Source: an uncultured Lachnospiraceae bacterium
GTDB lineage: Bacteria > Bacillota > Clostridia > Lachnospirales > Lachnospiraceae
DNA: 8,550 nucleotides
Direction: 5' to 3'
Assembly: GCA_905193085.1 (NCBI GenBank)
Contig: CAJJNI010000095.1
Span: 1 to 8,550, forward strand
This document shows positions 1-4,607 of this stretch, one piece after another. A program made the translations under genes and the position numbers. The notes under the pieces are model-generated. The model made no database searches and was not told where the DNA came from. It worked only from the letters and a program-made list of their open reading frames with translations. The stretch's first letter is position 1; every line of letters begins with the position of its first letter.

Positions 1-76
1 TTTTTAAATTCTGTAAGATTTCTTCTCCCCATTAATTATAAATGCATTTTTTATAAAATCAACCACCCTGCATCAT

Positions 77-123
77 AATTTGGCTCCAATTTGTTGCCAA
101 ATTGTGAAAAAATGCACAATTTG
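77..123. promoter_or_regulatory. Two overlapping inverted repeats upstream of mecA promoter
   Basis: Seen directly: AATTTGGC (77-84) pairs with GCCAAATT (96-103) across 11 bases, and CAAATTGTG (98-106) pairs with CACAATTTG (115-123) across 8 bases. Both repeats are perfect. They share the middle arm, so as single-strand structures they would exclude each other. The second dyad ends two bases before the -35 box of the mecA promoter, so the likely role is a protein-binding operator rather than an RNA element. No T-run follows, which argues against a terminator of an upstream plus-strand gene. The binding protein is unknown. Confidence 0.45.
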
Positions 124-124
124 C

Positions 125-153
125 TTTACATTCTCTTTTTATTTGTATATACT
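125..153 (+). promoter_or_regulatory. Sigma-A type promoter of mecA
   Basis: The -35 box is TTTACA (125-130) and the -10 box is TATACT (148-153), separated by exactly 17 bases. Each box differs from the sigma-A consensus at one position. The predicted start of transcription is near 160, giving a leader of about 47 bases before the mecA ATG. Confidence 0.7.
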
Positions 154-206
154 AATAAAAGGAGATTTGCACTCCAAAATGATTTACAGACTGGAAGTGA
201 ATTGTT

Positions 207-1028
207 ATGAAAATAGAAAAAATCAGCAATAATCAAATCCGCTGCACTCTTACCAAGCAGGATTTGGCAGACCGCGAATTAAAATTAAGTGAATTAGCTT
301 ACGGTTCAGAAAAAGCGAAAAGTTTATTTCGTGACATGATGCAGCAGGCATCTTATGAACTTGGTTTTGAAGCTGAAGACATTCCACTAATGATAGAAGC
401 AATACCGATTTCAGAAGATTGTATTATACTTACTGTAACTAAAGTCGAGAACCCGGACGAACTTGATACAAGATTTTCAAAATTCTCTGCCGAGCAAAAT
501 GAGAATGACAGCACTCTTGAAACACTGCTGCCTAAAGGTGCAGATGAAATTCTTGACCTGTACAAACGTATTCAGGAAGAGAAACGCCGCTTAGAACAGC
601 AGAAAGATGACGATTTTGTTCCACTCGACAAAGCAATCAAATCAAAAGATGAGAAGAAAGCCAAAGAAGAATCTGCCGGCTCCGATACTTCTGCTGATGA
701 AAGCACATCTGATAATGAACTTTCATTTAACATGGTCAAGTTATATGAATTTAATGACATTGACACAATCGGACATCTCTCACTTATATTGAAAGACTTT
801 TATAATGGTAATAACTCCATTTATAAAGATGAATTTGAACACAAATATTATCTCGTTTTGAACAAAGACCATCATACACCAGAGGAATTCAACAAAACAT
901 GTAATATTTTGTCTGAATATGGAACACAGAAACAATATACTCTCGGCGCAGAGGAATTTTTCAAAGAACACTATACAATTATTACAGAAAATAACGGCAT
1001 TCAATTATTTGCATCAATTAATTCATAA
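207..1028 (+). CDS. mecA: MecA-family adaptor protein (ClpC adaptor)
   Basis: This 273-residue protein resembles MecA, the adaptor that delivers substrates to the ClpC/ClpP protease and in Bacillus controls the competence factor ComK. The N-terminal domain (about 1-90) begins MKIEKISNNQIRCTLTKQDL, a typical MecA opening that in the family recognises substrates. The C-terminal domain (about 172-268, starting at the segment MVKLYEFNDIDTI) corresponds to the ClpC-binding domain. Between them lies a highly charged, low-complexity linker (about 95-171) rich in Lys, Glu, Asp and Ser. The protein is longer than Bacillus MecA (about 218 residues), mostly because of this linker. The ATG at 207 is preceded by a moderate ribosome site, GGAAGTGA (193-200). 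The gene stands alone, with its own promoter. No competence gene is nearby, so a general protein-quality or stress role is as likely as competence control; that is inference. Confidence 0.9.
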   Translation: MKIEKISNNQIRCTLTKQDLADRELKLSELAYGSEKAKSLFRDMMQQASYELGFEAEDIPLMIEAIPISEDCIILTVTKVENPDELDTRFSKFSAEQNENDSTLETLLPKGADEILDLYKRIQEEKRRLEQQKDDDFVPLDKAIKSKDEKKAKEESAGSDTSADESTSDNELSFNMVKLYEFNDIDTIGHLSLILKDFYNGNNSIYKDEFEHKYYLVLNKDHHTPEEFNKTCNILSEYGTQKQYTLGAEEFFKEHYTIITENNGIQLFASINS

Positions 1029-1073
1029 TAATTTTCAGCATTTGAATTTTTGAAAAATTTTTTCATAAAGGTC

Positions 1074-1102
1074 TTGTTTATTTTTGTGATTTGTATTAGA
1101 AT
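1074..1102 (+). promoter_or_regulatory. Sigma-A type promoter of the ferredoxin gene
   Basis: TTGTTT (1074-1079) and TAGAAT (1097-1102) are separated by 17 bases. The predicted transcript starts near 1109, giving a leader of about 47 bases that ends in the strong ribosome site AAAGGAGG (1140-1147). This suggests that ferredoxin is transcribed independently of mecA. Confidence 0.55.
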
Positions 1103-1155
1103 ATGAACATATTAATAGAAAATGATAAATTTTCTTAACAAAGGAGGTTGCAACG

Positions 1156-1323
1156 ATGGCTCTCGTAATTAATGACGGTTGTGTATCATGTGGTGCTTGT
1201 GCTGGTGAATGTCCTGTTGGCGCTATCAGCGAAGGCGATGGAAAATACGAAATCAACCCTGATATGTGCGTAGAATGTGGTGCTTGTGCTGCTACTTGCC
1301 CTACAGGTTCTATTTCACAGTAG
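1156..1323 (+). CDS. 2[4Fe-4S] bacterial-type ferredoxin
   Basis: A complete 55-residue ferredoxin, the low-potential one-electron carrier of clostridial metabolism (partners in such anaerobes include pyruvate:ferredoxin oxidoreductase, hydrogenases and Rnf). Two classic cluster motifs are intact: CVSCGACAGECP (Cys 9, 12, 15, 19) and CVECGACAATCP (Cys 38, 41, 44, 48). In this family the first three Cys of one motif and the last Cys of the other bind each cubane cluster. The length matches the clostridial family (about 55 residues). The start is the ATG at 1156, eight bases after AAAGGAGG, a near-perfect Shine-Dalgarno sequence that suggests high expression. It has its own promoter upstream and a stem-loop terminator downstream, so it is a single-gene transcript. 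Confidence 0.97.
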   Translation: MALVINDGCVSCGACAGECPVGAISEGDGKYEINPDMCVECGACAATCPTGSISQ

Positions 1324-1366
1324 TTTCAGGTAATTTTATAAGATTAAATCTTAATACTTATAACGC

Positions 1367-1405
1367 AAAAACAGCTCCCGCTAATCCGGAAGCTGTTTTT
1401 TGTTT
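1367..1405. terminator. Stem-loop terminator after ferredoxin, probably bidirectional
   Basis: AAAAACAGCT (1367-1376) pairs with AGCTGTTTTT (1391-1400). Inside, CCG (1378-1380) pairs with CGG (1387-1389) after one mismatched pair. A T-rich tail follows on the plus strand, and on the minus strand the stem also ends in five T. It lies between the converging ferredoxin and MerR-type genes, so one hairpin can end both transcripts. Confidence 0.85.
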
Positions 1406-1443
1406 TATGCAGACAATAAACAACTGCTCATGTCATCTATATA

Positions 1444-2130
1444 TCAGGCCTTCTTTTTTCTGAAAAAGAATTTTTTCTCATGTGTTCCTTCTTCTTTTGA
1501 TGCAGCAACTTCTTTTCTCACCTTTTGTCTTGTGCGTATCGCTTCATCAAGCTTTTTATACCTTTCATCATCACGTTCTTCGCTCATTCTCAACATATAA
1601 TCCACATGTTTAATAACTTTATCCCCAACCTTTTCTTCGAGTGCAAAATTATTCTCCACCAATGCTTCTGTAATGGCTGATTTTATAATATTCTGAAATT
1701 GAATTATTTTCGTGCTATGCAGACGCTGCATCTGACTGTTATCCGGTACAACCTGTGCTGAACTGACAGTCTGCGGCACAGAAGAGTTATCTTCTTTTGT
1801 CTGCACGCTTTCTTTGGCCATTACTTCCTGACCCATTGCACTAACCTGAAAATTAAGTTCTTCCCTCATTTCAAAAAACTTGTCCACACTGCAGTCCTTA
1901 TTTTCAATAAGCTGTGGCAGCAAAATTTTTATTGCCCTTAATTGAAATCCCTGTTCTTTTAGTTCTTTGATATTTTTAAGCAAAGCAATATCATCTGGTG
2001 TATAGTAGCGATGTCCCATCTCATTTCGTGCAATTGGAATTTCTAATTCTTCCTCCCAGTAACGGAGCACATGAGCCTCAACATCGACTTTTCTTGCAGT
2101 ATCTGAAATCATATATCTGACTTCCTGCAT
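1444..2130 (-). CDS. MerR-family DNA-binding protein with long coiled-coil tail
   Basis: 228 residues. Residues about 5-73 form a MerR-type winged helix-turn-helix: the segment ISDTARKVDVEAHVLRYWE is the recognition region, and the wing carries GHRYYTPDDIALLKNIKELK. After this comes a Ser/Gln/Val-rich linker (about 100-138), then a highly charged, predicted helical region (about 140-212, with KHVDYMLRMSEERDDERYKK) and a basic, aromatic end, KKFFFRKKKA. There is no conserved ligand-binding Cys set as in metal- or redox-sensing MerR proteins. The layout recalls MerR-headed proteins with coiled-coil tails such as RacA or DUF3967 proteins, but I cannot assign it to either. The ATG at 2130 follows a GGAGGT site by about seven bases; an in-frame ATG six codons later is less well placed. 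It diverges from the DUF1858 gene, and a palindrome covers its own -10 box, suggesting autoregulation (inference). Confidence 0.85.
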   Translation of the reverse strand: MQEVRYMISDTARKVDVEAHVLRYWEEELEIPIARNEMGHRYYTPDDIALLKNIKELKEQGFQLRAIKILLPQLIENKDCSVDKFFEMREELNFQVSAMGQEVMAKESVQTKEDNSSVPQTVSSAQVVPDNSQMQRLHSTKIIQFQNIIKSAITEALVENNFALEEKVGDKVIKHVDYMLRMSEERDDERYKKLDEAIRTRQKVRKEVAASKEEGTHEKKFFFRKKKA

Positions 2131-2165
2131 GAGACTACCTCCATTGTTATATTTTGAAATGTAAA

Positions 2166-2181
2166 GGCCTGCTTGGCAGCC
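2166..2181 (-). other. Small GC-rich hairpin in merR leader
   Basis: On the minus strand GGCTGC and GCAGGCC can pair across CAA, with one bulged base. It lies between the predicted merR transcription start (near 2191) and its ribosome site (near 2141) and is the most GC-rich patch of an otherwise AT-rich leader. Its function is unknown; it may be only an mRNA-stabilising structure. Confidence 0.3.
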
Positions 2182-2193
2182 GTTTTCTTTTGA

Positions 2194-2216
2194 GCTAATT
2201 ATAGCATATAATTAGC
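2194..2216. promoter_or_regulatory. Perfect palindrome over merR promoter, probable operator
   Basis: GCTAATTATA (2194-2203) and TATAATTAGC (2207-2216) form a perfect 10-bp inverted repeat around a 3-base centre. The left arm contains the minus-strand -10 box, and the right arm lies in the spacer. MerR-family proteins classically bind dyads located between -35 and -10 of their target promoters, so autoregulation by the adjacent gene is the natural reading. The -35 to -10 spacing chosen here is 17 rather than the 19-20 typical of MerR-activated promoters, which would fit repression better than activation. Confidence 0.6.
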
Positions 2217-2226
2217 AATTTGTAAT
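2198..2226 (-). promoter_or_regulatory. Promoter of the MerR-family gene
   Basis: On the minus strand the -10 box is a consensus TATAAT (2203-2198) and the -35 is ATTACA (2226-2221), 17 bases apart. The -35 matches TTGACA at four of six positions. Transcription would start near 2191, giving a leader of about 60 bases. Confidence 0.55.
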
Positions 2227-2250
2227 GCATTTTCGTTCGACAGCAATTTC

Positions 2251-2383
2251 TGACAAAATAAACATCTGAAGCTATAATTTAACTTAACAAAAATAAATAC
2301 CCGCAGATATATTTTTTTGACAAAAGTAAATACCAACAGATACAATTTTTTTACCAAAATAACTACTTGCAACTATACTTATT
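2251..2383. repeat. Array of 33-bp imperfect direct repeats upstream of DUF1858
   Basis: Three units, 2285-2317, 2318-2350 and 2351-2383, have an exact 33-base period. Units 1 and 2 agree at 27 of 33 positions and units 2 and 3 at 21 of 33. A degenerate fourth copy precedes them (2251-2284). Each unit has an A-rich start, two short related blocks ten bases apart (AAATAC...AGATAT at 2295/2305, AAATAC...AGATAC at 2328/2338, AACTAC...AACTAT at 2361/2371), and a T-rich end. Pairs of direct half-sites at 10-bp spacing, repeated every three helical turns and ending on the -35 box, look like a multi-site operator. The binding protein is unknown; curved DNA is an alternative. Confidence 0.7.
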
Positions 2384-2395
2384 TAGTATTATAAT
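2367..2395 (+). promoter_or_regulatory. Promoter of the DUF1858 gene
   Basis: TTGCAA (2367-2372) and a consensus TATAAT (2390-2395) are 17 bases apart. Transcription would begin near 2402. The -35 box lies within the third 33-bp repeat unit, partly covered by its second half-site, so a protein bound to the array would touch RNA polymerase directly. Confidence 0.6.
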
Positions 2396-2402
2396 ATAGG
2401 GC

Positions 2403-2422
2403 ACAGTTTAATATGTAACTGT
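2403..2422 (+). other. Short inverted repeat at the 5' end of DUF1858 mRNA
   Basis: ACAGTT (2403-2408) and AACTGT (2417-2422) pair perfectly around eight bases, directly at the predicted transcription start. A second small dyad, GTAAT/ATTAC (2421-2431), overlaps its right arm and reaches the ribosome site. It could be a 5' stabilising hairpin or an operator; the short stem makes chance possible. Confidence 0.3.
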
Positions 2423-2446
2423 AATGATTACAAGGAGGTTTTTACC

Positions 2447-2653
2447 ATGAAAACAGTAACTAAGGATATGATTATTGCAGATATTATTGCTATAGATGCT
2501 AATCTTGTAGGAGTTTTAATGGCTTCAGGAATGCACTGTGTTGGTTGTCCATCTGCACAGGGTGAATCATTAGAACAGGCTGCTATTGTACACGGAATCG
2601 ACCCAGATGAGCTTGTTGAATCACTTAATGCTTTTCTTGCAAAACAGGCATAG
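2447..2653 (+). CDS. DUF1858 domain protein (hybrid-cluster-associated redox disulfide type)
   Basis: 68 residues, single domain. It matches the DUF1858 family, also known as the hybrid-cluster-protein-associated redox disulfide domain. The N-terminal helix region MITADIIAID-like segment (about 5-18) is followed by the hallmark GMHCVGCP, with Cys 31 and Cys 34 as the CxxC pair, and then a helical end, GIDPDELVESLNAFL. Family members are found in anaerobes, often next to or fused with redox proteins; the biochemical role is not established, though the CxxC suggests thiol-disulfide chemistry or metal binding. The ATG at 2447 lies eight bases after AAGGAGG (2432-2438), a strong ribosome site. 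It is a single-gene unit with its own promoter and a strong terminator. No hybrid-cluster protein gene is visible nearby. Confidence 0.9.
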   Translation: MKTVTKDMIIADIIAIDANLVGVLMASGMHCVGCPSAQGESLEQAAIVHGIDPDELVESLNAFLAKQA

Positions 2654-2699
2654 TATAATATAGTACCGGAGTTAAAAGATATAAACCATTTTTAATATA

Positions 2700-2747
2700 A
2701 AAACTCTCCTGATAATACGAACTATGATATTATCAGGGGAGTTTTTT
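2700..2747. terminator. Strong stem-loop terminator between DUF1858 and dnaB
   Basis: An 18-bp stem (2700-2717 with 2728-2745) contains one G-U pair on the plus-strand transcript and closes a 10-base loop; it is followed by T. On the minus strand the same stem ends in a T run as well (one A-C mismatch), so it probably also ends the gdpP-rplI-dnaB transcript, whose last stop lies about 45 bases away. Confidence 0.92.
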
Positions 2748-2788
2748 AATAGAACACGAACTATATCAGGACTAAGTTGTCTTGTACT

Positions 2789-4132
2789 TTAATCGTTAAA
2801 ATTCTTCTCAAGATTTGCGAATTTAGTATATTCTGGAAGCCATTTTAATTTAACCGTACCGGTCGGACCGTTTCTTTGTTTTGCAACTATGACTTCTGCT
2901 ATTCCTTTATCTTCTGAATCCTTATGGTAATAATCATCTCTGTATATGAACATTACCACATCGGCATCCTGCTCAATCGCACCGGACTCACGAAGGTCAG
3001 AAAGCATAGGTCTTTTATCTTCTCTGCTTTCTACAGAACGGCTTAACTGTGACAGTGCAATAACCGGCACATTTAATTCTCTGGCAATTGCTTTTAAATT
3101 TCGTGATATATCAGAAACTTCCTGCTGTCTTGACTCGGAATTCCTGCTGCCTGTCATAAGCTGAAGGTAGTCGATTATAATTATTCCCAAATCATGTTCA
3201 AGCTTATATTTTCTGCACTTAGAGCGCAATTCACCGACTGAAATTGAAGGTGTATCATCTATTATCAACTTTGAATGAGCAATAGAATCAGCCGCTTCAA
3301 TAAGACTTGTCCAGTCATTTTCCGTCAAATCACCATTTCTTATCTGCTGTGCTTCTACAAGTGATTCCAACGATAACATACGGTTTACAAGCTGAACCTT
3401 TGACATTTCAAGACTGAATATTGCCGCAGTGACATTTTTCTTAACTGCAATATGCTGTGCAATATTTAAAACAAACGCGGTTTTACCCATTGACGGTCTG
3501 GCGGCTATCAGTATTAAATCTGATGGCTGTAAACCTGACATTCTATAATCCAAATCGATAAAACCACTAGGTATTCCCGTTATTTTACCATTTGCCTTAG
3601 CTGCTGCATCTATTCTTTCCAAAGATTCCATTACGACATCTTTGATATCTACATAATCGCCGCTGCTGCGCTCCTGAACAAGCTCAAATACATTCTTCTC
3701 TGTAGCTTCTAATATATCCTCAATATTTTCTTTATCGAGGTAACATCTCTCCGTTATTTTCTCGGTTGTAGAGATTAATTTTCGTAAAACAGCTTTTTCA
3801 TGGACAATTGTAGCATAATATTTTACATTTGCAGAAGTAGGAACTGCATTTAATAATGCTCCAAGCACTTCTACACTGTACATTTCTTCCGGAACACCCT
3901 TTGCCTTCAAATGTTCCTGCAAAGTAAGTACATCAACCGGAACACCTGTATTATACAGCTCTAAAATTCCTTCATAAATTGCACCGTATTGTTTCTGGTA
4001 AAAATCATCAGCTTTTACAATTTCTGAAACTGTCATAATTGCATCGCTGTCCATGAGCATTGCACCTATGACAGATTTTTCTGCCTCTACATTATTGGGT
4101 GCAACTTTACGGATAAGTTGTTCTTCTTCCAT
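2789..4132 (-). CDS. dnaB: Replicative DNA helicase DnaB (DnaC in Bacillus naming)
   Basis: 447 residues, normal full length for the hexameric helicase that unwinds DNA at the replication fork. The N-terminal DnaB domain spans about 10-115, with the primase-interacting helical region. A linker (about 115-185) leads to the RecA-like ATPase (about 186-443). Visible motifs are Walker A ARPSMGKTA (211-219, Lys 217), the catalytic Glu in FSLEMS (Glu 242), Walker B IIIIDYLQLM (Asp 321), the sensor Gln in ALSQLSR (Gln 362), and the arginine-finger region KQRNGPTG (418-425, Arg 420). There is no intein. The ATG at 4132 follows GGGAGGAA with eight bases of spacing. It is the last gene of the gdpP-rplI-dnaB operon, 29 bases after rplI. 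Confidence 0.98.
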   Translation of the reverse strand: MEEEQLIRKVAPNNVEAEKSVIGAMLMDSDAIMTVSEIVKADDFYQKQYGAIYEGILELYNTGVPVDVLTLQEHLKAKGVPEEMYSVEVLGALLNAVPTSANVKYYATIVHEKAVLRKLISTTEKITERCYLDKENIEDILEATEKNVFELVQERSSGDYVDIKDVVMESLERIDAAAKANGKITGIPSGFIDLDYRMSGLQPSDLILIAARPSMGKTAFVLNIAQHIAVKKNVTAAIFSLEMSKVQLVNRMLSLESLVEAQQIRNGDLTENDWTSLIEAADSIAHSKLIIDDTPSISVGELRSKCRKYKLEHDLGIIIIDYLQLMTGSRNSESRQQEVSDISRNLKAIARELNVPVIALSQLSRSVESREDKRPMLSDLRESGAIEQDADVVMFIYRDDYYHKDSEDKGIAEVIVAKQRNGPTGTVKLKWLPEYTKFANLEKNFND

Positions 4133-4161
4133 AATAAGTTCCTCCCAAAATTATTTTGTAT

Positions 4162-4605
4162 TTATCCTTCTGTTACTTTAACAACAATTTTGGCAGTTAC
4201 TTTCGGGTGAAGTTTTATAGTAACTTCATGATTTCCCAGAGTTTTAATTGCTTCAGGAAGCTGGATTTTTTTCTTATCAATCTCAAAACCAAGCTGTGAC
4301 TGGACTTCTTTCGCAATTTCTTTTGAAGAAACAGCACCGAACAACTTGCCGCCTTCACCGGCTTTTATCTTTAACACTATCTGTTTGTCGTTGAGTGATT
4401 CAGCCAGTTCTTTGGCATCATCTAATTTTTCCTGTGCAACTTTTTCTTCATGCTTTTTCTGAAGCTTTAAATCATTTAAATTCTTTGCTGTTGCTTCAAG
4501 ACACAGCTTCTTTGATATAAGATTTCTACCGTAACCATCGCTTACTTTATATTTTTCACCTTTTTTTCCAAGAGATGTTACATCTTCTAACAAAATAATT
4601 TCCAT
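4162..4605 (-). CDS. rplI: 50S ribosomal protein L9
   Basis: 147 residues, the usual L9 size. L9 binds 23S rRNA near the L1 stalk with its N domain and projects from the 50S subunit, helping maintain reading-frame fidelity. The N domain (1-50) carries LLEDVTSLGKKGEKYKVSDG, followed by DGYGRN and the Leu/Lys-rich turn. A long connecting helix spans about 41-75, and the C domain (about 76-147) has GEGGKLFGAVSSKEIA, typical of bL9. The N-terminal signature appears one residue shorter than common L9 after DGYGRN (LISKK where most have an aromatic or other residue before Leu-Ile). The ATG at 4605 is only two bases after the gdpP stop, with its GGAAGGAG site inside the gdpP end, so translation is probably coupled. 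The gdpP-rplI-dnaB order is conserved in Firmicutes. Confidence 0.98.
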   Translation of the reverse strand: MEIILLEDVTSLGKKGEKYKVSDGYGRNLISKKLCLEATAKNLNDLKLQKKHEEKVAQEKLDDAKELAESLNDKQIVLKIKAGEGGKLFGAVSSKEIAKEVQSQLGFEIDKKKIQLPEAIKTLGNHEVTIKLHPKVTAKIVVKVTEG

Positions 4606-4607
4606 GA

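Noticed and set aside
1..76. End of an upstream gene or terminator at the left edge
   Set aside because: No open frame with recognisable protein sequence and no convincing hairpin is visible; only AT-rich intergenic DNA.
1041..1062. AT-only hairpin after mecA followed by T (possible terminator)
   Set aside because: The stem contains only A-T pairs, so it would be too weak to call. mecA has no other clear terminator in view.
1035..1256. Minus-strand open frame across the ferredoxin start
   Set aside because: It is antisense to a ferredoxin with two perfect cluster motifs and has no ribosome site or recognisable protein sequence.
1266..1600. Plus-strand open frames overlapping the ferredoxin end, the terminator and the MerR gene
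   Set aside because: They run through a strong terminator and the coding strand of a recognised MerR protein; the translations look like reverse-frame shadows.
2285..2383. CRISPR-like reading of the 33-bp repeats
   Set aside because: The units are directly adjacent with no spacers, diverge from each other and sit at a promoter; no cas gene is nearby.
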